From SIG452 sp045631485 (GTDB taxonomy: Bacteria; Bacillota; Clostridia; UMGS1840): a DNA stretch of 64,000 nucleotides. Positions 34,820 to 45,344 of this stretch are shown here, piece after piece. The notes under the pieces are model-generated. The model worked only from the letters and a program-made list of their open reading frames with translations. It ran no database searches and was not told the origin of the DNA. The position numbers and the translations under genes are program-made. The stretch's first letter is position 1. Each line of letters begins with the position of its first letter. The DNA lies in contig JAZQUU010000038.1 in NCBI GenBank assembly GCA_045631485.1, positions 62,001-126,000 on the forward strand, in the 5' to 3' direction.

Positions 34820-34852
34820 AAACGCTTGCACAAAACCGTACAAGCGTTTCTC
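34820..34852 (-). terminator. terminator of the long lyase/transport operon
   Basis: AAACGCTTG/CAAGCGTTT stem, extended by AC/GT inside; on the minus strand TTTCCTTTTT follows. It is 17 bases after the stop of the CBM32-containing lyase gene and separates the two operons. Confidence 0.75.
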
Positions 34853-34866
34853 TTTGTGCAACAAGT

Positions 34867-37566
34867 TTAATGGAATAATGCTACTTCGTTAATGCTTGCC
34901 CAAGCACTTGTGCTGCTACCCTTACATATGATTTTAACATAACGTGCATTCACATCGTGAAGTTTGAAGTTTTCGTAATCATTACTGATGCCACTGGCTT
35001 CCCCTGAAAATACTTTCGTAAATGCTTCGCCGTCATCTGATACTTCTATGTCAAAATAGGCAATTCGTTCCATACCGGAACGGAACGCAATAGCAACAAC
35101 ATCAACAGTCTGTTTTTCTCCAAGATCCAATAACAGCCACTGTTCTCCTTCACAAGCCCAGCAAGTATCCAGTCTTCCGTCAACGGACAATTTTGGTTGG
35201 TCAGTGGATGCAGTTGCGTCTACCACCTTAATTTCTGATCTATGCTTTGGCTTTCCGAAGGACTTCTTCTCTTCAAACCGGAATGTATATATCATTTTCC
35301 CGATACGGGGATCTTTTGACACAGCAATAATTTTTGCAACGTCACCAATACTTTCCGCCTGCTCAATCGTAATACTGGAATTGATTCTGTCATGCTCTGC
35401 AGAAATAACCGGGACAGTTTCAGATTCTTCCAAGGCGATGGTATAGCCCAATTTGGAAGGACTGAAATCCTCCATCAGAACTCCGTTTAATTTTACGGTC
35501 TGTGCAATTCCATTGCTGATATAAAACTTACCATTTTTCCATTCACTAAGAGGACTTACAGAAGAAAAGGTTTCCGGCATAGACTCTCCGTCTGTAAATG
35601 CCGTAAACTGCACGGTGATATTCACATCACCTGAATAAATTCCTCTGGTAACAAGACGGCTGAAATTCGGGAAGGTTTTAGCTCCGGCAATCGGTTTCAC
35701 AGATAAACTTTCGGCAGGTAATACTTCAAAGGTAGCATTGCTGGGCTCGATGATGCTGACCTGCATCCGTTTATCAAACAGGGACAAAATTGCCGTTTTT
35801 TTATCATCACTCAGCGAAATGTCCGCTTTGGTATTGATTCCCCATAAAACTTCGGAGGAATCCTTCAGTGCAATCTCATCTTTGACTAACACACTATCTC
35901 CGCAAAGAGCAATTCCCCGCATTGCAGAGTTTGCATGTTCTTGATAGGCAGTTTTCATATCAACAATGCCGTATCCATTTCCGTTTTCTGATTGAAATTC
36001 AGATATTTCAGCATGAGCATAGGGATTCTGATCTGCACTTTTGCTGGGATTGATTACAATGGTATTATGACCTTCTGCACGCTGAGAGTAAAAATTCCAT
36101 CTTCCTGCCGCATAATCCCAGTATCCCTCTAAATTGTAATCACTTTCGGATCCAAAGTCAGATACCCACCGCTGTCCCAATGCATCCAAAACGAAGCTAC
36201 CGATATCCAGGTTTCCATGAGAAACCTGATTATAACCGCCCTTGAATCCTACATAAGTGGCATTCGGATCATCCCATCGGGTTCTTAATGACGCAACCGG
36301 AACCTTTCCGTGATAAACGCCACCCTCCGGTACACCTTCATAGGGACTTTTCTCGGTGGGTTGATACCACAGCATGATAAAGGAATCTGTGCTTTTGAAT
36401 TCCCAACTTGAAAAATCAGTTCCTGCAGGATTGATTGCATTAGCATAATTCATAAGTCCATGGTATCCATATTTTTTCGCAAACCAATAGAAATATTGAG
36501 TTTGCGGTTTTCCTTCGCCGGAATCGGCGTAGTTAAATGCAGTGTAAGTGGGACCATGCATATGCATGGTATAAAATGCTGTTCTTTTTAATCCCTCTAA
36601 CTCCGCAAGTCCGAAATCCGTTTTCAGAGCAGATTCACAAGCGGATAAAAAGTATGCAATATACTGTATCTGATATGCCCAATATCCTGGCCCTTCGGGG
36701 AAGCCGCCATCAGGTCCCAGCTCATCAATGGAAAGTGCAATGGCATTTGCTGCCCCTGACAATATGGAGCCGGCAAATTCAGGTTCTTCATCCAATAAAG
36801 CGATTGCTGCCAATCCGTAGGAACCGTTACATACGCCATTCCAGTTATTTATCTGCCTTGCGAAACCCTGTACTGTGGGGTAGTAATTGACAGATATTTT
36901 TCCCATTTTAGACATCAGGTAATTTTTGACATCCTCTTTCACAGAGGGCTCCAATGCATCATAGAACCAATCATAAGCAATTGCCATTGCAGCCGTCATT
37001 TCTGCTGTCTGCAATACATCATTTACCCAATTCACACTGTCTTTCATTGCAATTTCAATCTGACTCTGTGCATATTCCACATAATCAGGGTTACCGGTTA
37101 TATGGTATAACATTCCAAGTAATACCATCCGGTCAACCACTTCTCTTGCAAATCTGAGCTTATCTCCTCTATGAGAATCAAGCGTAGCCAAAGGCTGTGT
37201 CATCAGGTTAGCAGCATATTCCTTTTGTTTCAAATACAGTAAAGAAACAAACTCATCTGATTCTATGCGTTCTTTTATAATTTCAAAGTCTTCCTTGGTT
37301 GCCAGAATTCGAGGATGAACACCTGCCATTCCCACTTCGTTGAGCAGCTGATAGCATCCGTTTGCATCAGGCACATTTAACAGCAGAGACAGCTCCTTCA
37401 GGTATTCACTGTAATGATCTGTTATATATCCAGCGTTGTCAACAACAACGCTTTCTTTTGCTTTATTTTTTGCCGCTTCTCTTTCCACGGTCTCCTCGGC
37501 AAATACAAGGCTCGTCATTTGCAGCGCTAAAAAAAACGCAATGATTAAAGACACAATTCTCTTCAC
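34867..37566 (-). CDS. secreted heparinase II/III-family lyase with C-terminal CBM32-like domain
   Basis: An 899-residue protein starting at GTG 37566. A signal peptide spans about 1-23 (ends SLVFA). The alpha/alpha toroid follows (MAGVHPRILATKEDFEII, AMAIAYDWFYDALEP, NNWNGVCNGSYG, DGGFPEGPGYWAYQIQYIAYFL). Then comes a beta-sheet domain with GFKGGYNQVSHGNLDIGSF and QRAEGHNTIVINP, where the family's catalytic Tyr/His residues lie. From about 765 a discoidin-like module appears (KLSVDGRLDTCWACEGEQWLLLDLG, ending INEVALFH). It should cleave an acidic polysaccharide outside the cell by beta-elimination. The exact PL family and substrate cannot be fixed by eye. Confidence 0.88.
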   Translation of the reverse strand: MKRIVSLIIAFFLALQMTSLVFAEETVEREAAKNKAKESVVVDNAGYITDHYSEYLKELSLLLNVPDANGCYQLLNEVGMAGVHPRILATKEDFEIIKERIESDEFVSLLYLKQKEYAANLMTQPLATLDSHRGDKLRFAREVVDRMVLLGMLYHITGNPDYVEYAQSQIEIAMKDSVNWVNDVLQTAEMTAAMAIAYDWFYDALEPSVKEDVKNYLMSKMGKISVNYYPTVQGFARQINNWNGVCNGSYGLAAIALLDEEPEFAGSILSGAANAIALSIDELGPDGGFPEGPGYWAYQIQYIAYFLSACESALKTDFGLAELEGLKRTAFYTMHMHGPTYTAFNYADSGEGKPQTQYFYWFAKKYGYHGLMNYANAINPAGTDFSSWEFKSTDSFIMLWYQPTEKSPYEGVPEGGVYHGKVPVASLRTRWDDPNATYVGFKGGYNQVSHGNLDIGSFVLDALGQRWVSDFGSESDYNLEGYWDYAAGRWNFYSQRAEGHNTIVINPSKSADQNPYAHAEISEFQSENGNGYGIVDMKTAYQEHANSAMRGIALCGDSVLVKDEIALKDSSEVLWGINTKADISLSDDKKTAILSLFDKRMQVSIIEPSNATFEVLPAESLSVKPIAGAKTFPNFSRLVTRGIYSGDVNITVQFTAFTDGESMPETFSSVSPLSEWKNGKFYISNGIAQTVKLNGVLMEDFSPSKLGYTIALEESETVPVISAEHDRINSSITIEQAESIGDVAKIIAVSKDPRIGKMIYTFRFEEKKSFGKPKHRSEIKVVDATASTDQPKLSVDGRLDTCWACEGEQWLLLDLGEKQTVDVVAIAFRSGMERIAYFDIEVSDDGEAFTKVFSGEASGISNDYENFKLHDVNARYVKIICKGSSTSAWASINEVALFH

Positions 37567-37587
37567 CTTGACACCTCACCTTCTGTT

Positions 37588-39441
37588 TTAATTTTGAGGA
37601 ATGATTCTTGTCACAAGATTCAGGGCTTTATCCCCTGTGGCACGCACACAAAGTTTTTTCACATTGCTAAGTGTCGTTCCTGAAGCACCGGCAATTACCA
37701 ACGGCCTTGCCTCCATTACGGAAAGCTCTGCCCCCTCCGGCAAATCAAACTCAACACAAATGGCTGATCCGTTTTTCGTTAAGATTGCCGTGTCAGAGCC
37801 GGTAATTTCAATTGCTGCGTCGGTATGCATAAACCAGTATACGATGCTATGTTTTTTCAAATATAAAAAATCTTCTATCACAGCAACATCATCCTTGAGA
37901 GAAAAAGTTCTTTCCCCTTTTCTCAGATCAGGATATGCATTTGTTACATCAACAACCCCGGTATTGGCGTTTATTGAATCCACAGTGGCTGTTGCATAAA
38001 TATTCTGATCAGGGCCTTCATCAGGATTCACAACAAAAGTGTTGTGCCCCTCCGCTCTTTGGGTATAATAATTCCATCTGCCGGATTGAAAATCCCAAAA
38101 TCCGCCTGCGGAATAATCTTCGTTACCCACTTCGGTAAACCAACGGATTCCGTTCCAGTCATAAATGAAAGAACCTAAATCCAGGTTACAGTGCGGAAGC
38201 TGATTATAACCGCCTTTGAACCCAAGAAATGCTCGGTTTTTATCCCAGGAGTTACGAATAGTCATAACCTGCTGTCTTCCCTTGAAGCAATAGCTTGTCG
38301 GGAGTTTTTTCCATAAATCCTGTGGCGTATCTTCTCTCCACAGCATAATCATAAGATCATAGTGAACGCCTTCCCAACTGGAATAGTTCACTCCATTGGG
38401 ATTGACGGCATCGCAGTAGGAGAATGCTTCCGGAATACCATACTTTGCGCCAAACCAAGGCATAAACGCAGTAACACTGCGATAAACAGAAGAATCGGAA
38501 TAGTTGTATGCCATAAATTCATTGTTATGCTGATAAATCGGCACAAAAACGGTACTTTCCATTCCGGGCATTTTGGAAAGATTAAAATCCGTACCTAAAC
38601 AGCTATCCAGCGCTGCTATCGCATAAACAACATACTGTGCCTGATATTCCCAATAGCCGGTTCCCTCAGGAAATCCACCATTTGGCGTGAATTCTGAAAG
38701 TGGCAGCGTATAGGATCGAATCGCCTTATTCACTAAATTTGCCCACAGATCACTGTCGTCCTCCCCATACATGGTAAGACCGGCAATGATATTGGCTGAA
38801 CTGAAAATAGCATTCCAGTTATTTACCTGAGTCGCATTCGCCTTCATCGGATATTGATAAAACGATAAGCTATGGGTGGCCAATCTTTTGATGGCTTCTC
38901 TGATTTCTGTCTTTTCCCCAACTGTGAGGGAATCGTAACACCAGTCATAGGCAATCGAAAAAGCTACCGTAAGTTCTCCATACGGTAAAACATGAGTACT
39001 GTCGTTTAAGTCCAGTGTCTGATATAGCGCTAATGCTCCTTGGAGCTGTTGTCTCAACAGGTCTACATATTCTGATTCTTTTTCATTCTGATACAGAAAA
39101 CTAAGTACAAAAGCACGGTCTAAAACTTCGCGGGAATATTTCAGATTATTCTGAAATTCATCGGGATAAACAACCGGCTTGCTCCGATAAGTTTCTGCAT
39201 AATTCTTTAACTTCTGGTATGTGCGGGTATTAAAGGCATTTTTGCCTTTAATACCCGTTAAAGTGTCCTCGGTAGCAATGATGCGGGGATGTACCGTGTT
39301 CATGGATTGCACCGTTTGTATCACTTCTGCATCGTCGGGAACTCCCAACAGATTGCATACCCGTTCCACATACAAATCGCACCCGTCGGTTACGGATCCA
39401 AACTCATTAATAATGATTTCATCTTTCCACTGCTCAATCAT
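37588..39441 (-). CDS. heparinase II/III-family lyase without signal peptide
   Basis: A 617-residue paralog of the downstream lyase, with the same core motifs: VHPRIIATEDTL, FSIAYDWCYDSL, NNWNAIFSSANI, NGGFPEGTGYWEYQAQYVVYAI, GFKGGYNQLPHCNLDLGSF, QRAEGHNTFVVNP. It lacks both the signal peptide and the CBM32-like module. GAGG lies eight bases before ATG 39441. It is probably cytoplasmic and would act on imported oligosaccharides, complementing the secreted enzyme. The gene follows the surface-repeat protein after 18 bases. Confidence 0.85.
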   Translation of the reverse strand: MIEQWKDEIIINEFGSVTDGCDLYVERVCNLLGVPDDAEVIQTVQSMNTVHPRIIATEDTLTGIKGKNAFNTRTYQKLKNYAETYRSKPVVYPDEFQNNLKYSREVLDRAFVLSFLYQNEKESEYVDLLRQQLQGALALYQTLDLNDSTHVLPYGELTVAFSIAYDWCYDSLTVGEKTEIREAIKRLATHSLSFYQYPMKANATQVNNWNAIFSSANIIAGLTMYGEDDSDLWANLVNKAIRSYTLPLSEFTPNGGFPEGTGYWEYQAQYVVYAIAALDSCLGTDFNLSKMPGMESTVFVPIYQHNNEFMAYNYSDSSVYRSVTAFMPWFGAKYGIPEAFSYCDAVNPNGVNYSSWEGVHYDLMIMLWREDTPQDLWKKLPTSYCFKGRQQVMTIRNSWDKNRAFLGFKGGYNQLPHCNLDLGSFIYDWNGIRWFTEVGNEDYSAGGFWDFQSGRWNYYTQRAEGHNTFVVNPDEGPDQNIYATATVDSINANTGVVDVTNAYPDLRKGERTFSLKDDVAVIEDFLYLKKHSIVYWFMHTDAAIEITGSDTAILTKNGSAICVEFDLPEGAELSVMEARPLVIAGASGTTLSNVKKLCVRATGDKALNLVTRIIPQN

Positions 39442-39459
39442 ATCAGCAGCCTCTTCCCT

Positions 39460-42400
39460 TCAATACTCAGAAAAATTTTTGGAAAGTATCGGTTTTAAAG
39501 TATTCATATCTTCAATTACAAAAACCTTTACTTCTGTATTGGTTACAGATGCATCAGAAGGTACTGTCACCTGAATCGGAATCTGAACTGAACCAACTGC
39601 CACGCTCTGATTAATCAAAGGAGTAACAGCAGTTAACTGATATGCAGAACCAATCTTTTCATACACAGCTGCAATAATGGTCGCTTGCGCTGAACTATCT
39701 GTTGCATTGTAGAAGTTAACAGCTCCGCGAATCGTTGCACCCGCAGCGATATCGTTATCGGTATACACAATATCTTTCACAAACAATCCGGATTTGGTGC
39801 TGAAAGTCACGCTTCCTGCAACAGAAGAACCGTTGACATCTGCAAGGGTGGAGTAATCAACAACATAGTTTTTACCACCAAGAAGTCCGCCGGTAAAGGT
39901 AACTTGTACTTGAGTGGAATCACCAACCAAATCTGCTTCGTAAGCAACGGGACTGCCGTTAGCAGTTACTACAATGTTATTCAGAGATAAATGGTTAATT
40001 CTTTCACTGAAGCTCAAAACAACAGAATCGGTTGAAACAGGAGAAATTTCTGCACCGTTAGTAATAGTAGCACCAATAAATGCAAGAGGCTCGGGCATGT
40101 CATATACTTTTACATCGTCTAAGTAAAGAATATGTTCATTACCCCAGGTTTTGGAGATACCAAAGCTGATTTTGGAAATATCGGTCAGAGGATATCCACT
40201 GCTATCGGTTTCACAATTGGTGATGCTCTGAATTAAATTATCGTTTGCATCAAACAGCTGCATGGATTGAATCATCGTTTTTTCACCGGTTTCGTCGTAT
40301 ACGATTTTAATTCTGTACCAGGTGTTTCCTGCGAGAACTACGGGAGCAGTTGTATTTTCAGGATCCATAAAGCAGGTTTTTGCAGGACCGTTTGCAAACA
40401 CACTGTAGTTATAATAAGTTCCCAATGCAGAATTCACATTCTGAGGACGGGACATATATGCCAAACCAGTTGCTCTTGTTCTGTTCGGAACAGAATGACT
40501 ATACAGTCCGAACAAGCTCTTGTTTTCAGCATAGCCGCCGGAGTTCATAAAACGTGCTTCAAATACAACCGGGTTTTCAGCCAGAGAAATAGGAGTGCTC
40601 AGTTCTGCAGAAGCAGAAATGATGTTGCCGCTTGCAGCTGAAGAAATTTTCAGAACTTTTCCTTCACCTACCACAGCATCAGTGGTAGCATCAACAATTG
40701 CTACGGTGCCTGCGCTGCTTCCGGTCAAAGTATTGCTTACAACATTAAAGGGGTTCACTCCATCTTCAAAGGTTGCATTAATATACATACCTTCCACAGA
40801 AGCTGCTTCTGTCTGAAGAAGAACAAACACCTCATCCGGAACACTTCCGTCAAGAGCTGCCAATCCGGTCAGATTCACACGGTATGATGCAGAACCGATC
40901 ACACCTTCTGCTAAGGTAATGATTAAATCAGAACCGTCAACATCTTTTGAAATGATGGTCGGATTTGCTGCATTCACACCAACCACAGTAATATCATTCA
41001 ATGTAGTATTATCTAATTCTTTGTTGAAAGGAATGGTAATGGTTGTTGCACCTGCAGATAAGCTTCCGTCGAAGGAATCATCTACAAGCAAAGCAGAGTA
41101 GTCATATACTTTTACATCATCTAAATACAGAGTATGTGTATTGCCCCAGGTTTTGGAGATACCAAAACTAATTTTGGAGATATCGGTCAGCGGGTATCCG
41201 CTGTTGTCAGTTTCGCAATTTGCGATGCTCTGAATCAAATTATCATTTGCATCATACAGCTGCATAGATTTCACCATGGTTTTTTCGCCGGTTTCATCAT
41301 ATACAATTTTGATTCTGTACCAGGTGTCTCCTGCGAGAACTACGGGAGCAGTTGTATTTTCAGGATCCATAAAGCAGGTTTTTGCAGGACCGTTTGCAAA
41401 CACACTGTAGTTATAATAAGTTCCCAATGCAGAATTCACATTCTGAGGACGGGACATATATGCCAAGCCGGTTGCTCTTGTTCTGTTTGAATGTGTATGG
41501 CTGTAAAGTCCGAACAGACTTTTGTTTTCAGCATAGCTGCCGGAGTTCATAAAACGTGCTTCAAATACAACCGGGTTTTCATCCAGAGAAATAGGAGTGC
41601 TCAGTTCTGCAGAAGCAGAAATGATGTTGCCGCTTGCAGTAGAAGAAATTTTCAGAACTTTTCCGTCTCCTACTACAGCATCAGTAGTAGCATCGACAAT
41701 TGCTACTGTTCCGGCGCTGGTTCCGGTCAAAGTATTGCTTACAACATTAAAGGGGTTCACTCCGGATTCAAAGGTTGCATTAATATACATACCTTCCGCA
41801 GGAGCTGCTTCTGTCTGAATAGTAACGGAGGGCGCAACGAGTTCTGAACCATCTGCCGCAGTCAGTCCGGTCAAATCAATCAGATACGATGCGCAACCAA
41901 CTAATCCTTCTGCCAAAGTAATGATTAAATCAGAACCGTCAACATCTTTTGAAATGATGGTCGGATTTGCTGCATTCACACCAACCACAGTAATATCATT
42001 CAATGTAGTATCGTCTAATTCTTTGTTGAAAGGAATGGTAATGGTTGTTGCACCTGCAGGATATGTTGTATTAAAAGAGTTTGCTACTGCCAAATCAGAA
42101 TATTCGTAAATTTTCACTTCATCCAGATAAATTGTATCGGCAGCAGCCTGTGCAAATCTGATTTTATCAATCTGTGCGGGAGGATATGCATGATTCTGAG
42201 TTGCGTATTCGGTATAATCTCCGGTTGCAATTAAATCGCCTGCATCACTATATAACGAAATTGATTCGGTCACACCGTTGTTATACACTACCTTAATTCT
42301 GTACCAATCGGTAGTAGTTAATGTGATAATTTCTCCGTTATCATTTTTAAGAGGATTGGTTGCATCCCATCTTGTACCGGAAGATGGGTTTACGGAATAG

Positions 42401-42846
42401 AAATTGTTTCCACCGCCGGGGGTGACCAATCTGGCTAATCCGTAACATTTCCCTTTATTGCCGCCATACATAGCAAAAAGGTATTTATAACTTCCTGTGT
42501 TGTTGGGTGCTTTAATTCTTGTTTCAAACACCAGCTTTTTATCAACAGGGATAGGATTTTCAAAAACGATATCTGCGCCAAAATCACCAATGTTTGAGGA
42601 ATCTGCCGCAGTAGAAGTAATCTGCAGAACGTTCCCGTTTCCACCAACGCCTTCAGTAGTAGAAGGAACAACACTCAGTGTTACATTGGTGTTGGTTGCT
42701 TCAAAATCACCCAGACCTATGTCGAACCCTTCATTCACATAGTATCCATTTGCATCGGGAGTTGCGAAAGTTTCTGCGAATGCTGAGAAAGAAAATGTTC
42801 CCAACAGCATTGCAGCTGTCAGTAATAAAGATAAAATCTTTTTCAT
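39460..42846 (-). CDS. secreted surface protein with three LamG-like modules and Ig-like domains
   Basis: From ATG 42846 (GGAGG upstream) the protein has 1128 residues. After the signal peptide (KKILSLLLTAAMLLGTFSFSAFA) come three units. Each has a jelly-roll, LamG/concanavalin-like domain ending in LYLDDVKVYD-type strands, and an Ig/SbsA-like domain (ITIPFNKELDNTTLNDITVVGV). Units two and three are almost identical in their jelly-roll part. A final beta domain closes the protein. No catalytic residues or anchor are evident. The likely role is glycan binding at the cell surface, feeding the neighbouring lyases and importer. Confidence 0.8.
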   Translation of the reverse strand: MKKILSLLLTAAMLLGTFSFSAFAETFATPDANGYYVNEGFDIGLGDFEATNTNVTLSVVPSTTEGVGGNGNVLQITSTAADSSNIGDFGADIVFENPIPVDKKLVFETRIKAPNNTGSYKYLFAMYGGNKGKCYGLARLVTPGGGNNFYSVNPSSGTRWDATNPLKNDNGEIITLTTTDWYRIKVVYNNGVTESISLYSDAGDLIATGDYTEYATQNHAYPPAQIDKIRFAQAAADTIYLDEVKIYEYSDLAVANSFNTTYPAGATTITIPFNKELDDTTLNDITVVGVNAANPTIISKDVDGSDLIITLAEGLVGCASYLIDLTGLTAADGSELVAPSVTIQTEAAPAEGMYINATFESGVNPFNVVSNTLTGTSAGTVAIVDATTDAVVGDGKVLKISSTASGNIISASAELSTPISLDENPVVFEARFMNSGSYAENKSLFGLYSHTHSNRTRATGLAYMSRPQNVNSALGTYYNYSVFANGPAKTCFMDPENTTAPVVLAGDTWYRIKIVYDETGEKTMVKSMQLYDANDNLIQSIANCETDNSGYPLTDISKISFGISKTWGNTHTLYLDDVKVYDYSALLVDDSFDGSLSAGATTITIPFNKELDNTTLNDITVVGVNAANPTIISKDVDGSDLIITLAEGVIGSASYRVNLTGLAALDGSVPDEVFVLLQTEAASVEGMYINATFEDGVNPFNVVSNTLTGSSAGTVAIVDATTDAVVGEGKVLKISSAASGNIISASAELSTPISLAENPVVFEARFMNSGGYAENKSLFGLYSHSVPNRTRATGLAYMSRPQNVNSALGTYYNYSVFANGPAKTCFMDPENTTAPVVLAGNTWYRIKIVYDETGEKTMIQSMQLFDANDNLIQSITNCETDSSGYPLTDISKISFGISKTWGNEHILYLDDVKVYDMPEPLAFIGATITNGAEISPVSTDSVVLSFSERINHLSLNNIVVTANGSPVAYEADLVGDSTQVQVTFTGGLLGGKNYVVDYSTLADVNGSSVAGSVTFSTKSGLFVKDIVYTDNDIAAGATIRGAVNFYNATDSSAQATIIAAVYEKIGSAYQLTAVTPLINQSVAVGSVQIPIQVTVPSDASVTNTEVKVFVIEDMNTLKPILSKNFSEY
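40070..42070 (-). repeat. two tandem near-identical coding repeats, 1002-base period
   Basis: Landmarks recur exactly 1002 bases apart: ACAACATTAAAGGGGTTCAC at 40739 and 41741, and GTAATGATTAAATCAGAACC at 40916 and 41918. The period equals 334 codons, so the frame is kept. Long blocks are identical or nearly so at the DNA level, which suggests recent duplication or ongoing gene conversion. Confidence 0.9.
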
Positions 42847-42878
42847 ACGCTTTTCCTCCAATAAATTTTTATAAATTA

Positions 42879-44426
42879 TTAATTATATTTATTATACCAA
42901 TCATTTGCTTCCTGGGTCAAAGTAGATAAACCTGCATGATTCAATTCCTCTACATACTGATCCCATTCGCTAAAGGGTTTTTCGCCTGTGATAAAGAGAA
43001 TCTTGGCTTCTTGCACTTTAGCAGTGATAGTAGGCATATACTGTGCAGAAGAAGGAAGACTTCCCAAAATGGCATTCTGATAACCTTCAAAGTTTGCAAT
43101 CTTGTCTGCAGTTTCATATCTGTCAGCATTTGTCAGTTTTGCAAATTCAAAATTGTTTCCGTTCAGGTAACCGATACCATTGGAGCTTAATCCAAGTTTA
43201 GATAATGCTAAAGAATCTGCTGTGGTATCCACAATGTTAACATATCTGTCATTCCGAATTTCGTAATGTTCCCCTTCAATGCCCTTTACAACCAAAGCAT
43301 AAAGTTCTTCATCTTCCATCAGGCGATTATTGATTTCAATAATTTTTGCCATTTTTGCAGGATCATCCTTCACGTGTCTGCCTACACACAGCATCGCACC
43401 GGAAAAAACACCCCATTTGGTAGTACCGCTTTTTCCATCCTTGCCGGTAAAGGGTTTTGCAGCTACATAGCTTGCATCATCACCCTGGATTTTTTTGAAG
43501 TTGGAATAGTTTACAGAGGCTACGGAATACTCATTGGGTTCACTTACATTATAGTACATACCGGGCACACTGAAACCGATTTTTCCGTTCCAGAAAGAAA
43601 CTGCATTTGCCCAAGACTGACCTTTATTTTCGCCGGAGATGAATTCGGGATCAATCACACCATCTTTATACCATTTGTTTAATAGCATCAGAGCTTCTTT
43701 CATCTGAGCAGTGGTGCTGGTGTAAACTACTTTTCCGTCAATTTCCTGCCAGATTTCAGGTTGAATACCAAATGCTCCGTACACTGCTTGCATACCGTTA
43801 TTGGAAAGACCATAGGTGTCTTTCTGTCCGTTACCGTCGGGATCGTTATTTGCAAACGCATAGAATGCTTTTTCAGCTTCTTCTAAAGTTTCGGGAATTT
43901 TATCGATACCAACTTCACGAAGCCAGTCATCTCTCCAGATCGGAACAAGCGGGTACTGTCCTTGAATGCTGAGAATCGGAATTCCATAGATTTTACCGTC
44001 TTCCTTAGCATATTCCCAAATGTTGTCTCCTCCATTCTGTTTGGTAATCTCGTACAGGGTTTTTCCTTCATTCATTAAAACTTTTTCAGGAATTTCCGCA
44101 AGAACACCCTGCTGCATATAAAGACCAAAGGTATTCACATCTGATGGTACAAACACATCGGGAATTTCACCGGATGCAATTCGCACATTCAACAGTTCTG
44201 CTTTTTTGCTTCTGTCAATGTAAATAAATTCAAAGTTCACGCCCAACTCTTTTTCGAGCTCTTTGATTACCGGAGAATTTTCGTCAACGGGAGAATCACA
44301 CTGAGGAAGCCATGTGATTGTCATCACCTCACCATCTTTTGTTCCGGTGTTGGAACCTGCTCCACAACCCGTCAGGGCAAGCAGTGCACATAGAAAAAGT
44401 GCAACAATTCTTAATTTTTGTTTCAT
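42879..44426 (-). CDS. sugar ABC transporter substrate-binding lipoprotein (LplA type)
   Basis: A 515-residue lipoprotein with a lipobox (FLCALLALTGCGAG, Cys about 21). The fold is that of family 1 solute-binding proteins: ITWLPQC near the N-terminus, IASGEIPDVFVPSD, GKIYGIPI, YPLVPIWRDDWL and FANNDPDGNGQKDTYGLS, which also looks like a calcium-binding loop. This size class usually pairs with LplB/LplC permeases and binds oligosaccharides released by lyases. AAAAGGAG precedes the ATG. Substrate probably an unsaturated uronate oligosaccharide; this is inference from the locus. Confidence 0.92.
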   Translation of the reverse strand: MKQKLRIVALFLCALLALTGCGAGSNTGTKDGEVMTITWLPQCDSPVDENSPVIKELEKELGVNFEFIYIDRSKKAELLNVRIASGEIPDVFVPSDVNTFGLYMQQGVLAEIPEKVLMNEGKTLYEITKQNGGDNIWEYAKEDGKIYGIPILSIQGQYPLVPIWRDDWLREVGIDKIPETLEEAEKAFYAFANNDPDGNGQKDTYGLSNNGMQAVYGAFGIQPEIWQEIDGKVVYTSTTAQMKEALMLLNKWYKDGVIDPEFISGENKGQSWANAVSFWNGKIGFSVPGMYYNVSEPNEYSVASVNYSNFKKIQGDDASYVAAKPFTGKDGKSGTTKWGVFSGAMLCVGRHVKDDPAKMAKIIEINNRLMEDEELYALVVKGIEGEHYEIRNDRYVNIVDTTADSLALSKLGLSSNGIGYLNGNNFEFAKLTNADRYETADKIANFEGYQNAILGSLPSSAQYMPTITAKVQEAKILFITGEKPFSEWDQYVEELNHAGLSTLTQEANDWYNKYN

Positions 44427-44455
44427 GTTTTTCTCTCCTTTTTTGTTTTTTATAA

Positions 44456-45331
44456 TTAACCTTTTAATGAACCTACCATAATACCCTTCACGAAATGCTT
44501 TTGGATAAACGGATAAACAACCAGAATCGGAAGAGTGGATACAATAATAGTTGCTGATTTGACTACCTCTGCAGAGGGAACACTTCCTTCTGCACTCATC
44601 ACACTCATATCACCGAACTGAGGTGCTGAATCAATGATAATTTTCCGAAGAACAGCTTGCAATACATAATTATTAGGATCACGAATATACACCAGACAAT
44701 CAAACCACGCATTCCAATGTGCAACCAGACCCCATAATCCTACTGTCATTAAAATCGGTTTCGAAATTGGAAGCACAATACTAATTAACGTTCTTAGCGG
44801 TCCTGCACCATCAATCCTTGCACTTTCCTCCAATTCCTTCGGGATTGCCATAAAGTTATTCCGAAGAATCAGCATATTAAAGGTTGGAATTGCTCCCGGA
44901 AGTACCAATGCCCATATCGTATTATCCAAACCTAACTTTCGAATATTCAAATATGACGGAATCAAACCACCCGAAAAGAACATCGTAAAGATAATGACCA
45001 ATGTGAAAAAATTTCTCATCGGGAGTTCTTTTTTGGAAAGCGGATATGCAGTCAATATCATTAGAATAATCTGTATAGGCATTCCGATTGCAATTCTTAA
45101 AAGGGTGTTCATATACCCCTTCCATATGTATTCATTTGCCATAACCTGCTTATAAGCATCCCAAGTAGGAAGCTTTGGCCACAATGAAAATTTTTGCATT
45201 GCTGCTTCTGCCGGAGTACTAAATGATACACGGATAATATCCCAGAAGGGATAGAGCATTATCAGCGAAATCAATGTCAGCACAATAATGTTAATCACAT
45301 TAAAGATTTTTTCGCCCTTCGTTCTTACCAT
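44456..45331 (-). CDS. sugar ABC transporter permease (LplC/YtcP type)
   Basis: A 291-residue inner-membrane protein with six hydrophobic segments. The coupling-loop EAA motif reads ELEESARIDGAGPLRTLISIVLP. AAAGGAGG sits just before ATG 45331, which fixes the start over an upstream frame that begins in the preceding gene. It pairs with the LplB-type permease 13 bases upstream and the lipoprotein downstream. No ATPase gene is nearby, so a shared MsmX-like ATPase is expected. Confidence 0.93.
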   Translation of the reverse strand: MVRTKGEKIFNVINIIVLTLISLIMLYPFWDIIRVSFSTPAEAAMQKFSLWPKLPTWDAYKQVMANEYIWKGYMNTLLRIAIGMPIQIILMILTAYPLSKKELPMRNFFTLVIIFTMFFSGGLIPSYLNIRKLGLDNTIWALVLPGAIPTFNMLILRNNFMAIPKELEESARIDGAGPLRTLISIVLPISKPILMTVGLWGLVAHWNAWFDCLVYIRDPNNYVLQAVLRKIIIDSAPQFGDMSVMSAEGSVPSAEVVKSATIIVSTLPILVVYPFIQKHFVKGIMVGSLKG

Positions 45332-45344
45332 GCCTCTACCTCCT

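Noticed and set aside
40070..42070. CRISPR array or non-coding satellite
   Set aside because: The repeats are about 1 kb long, in frame, and lie within one coding sequence; no short direct repeats with spacers were seen anywhere in the window.
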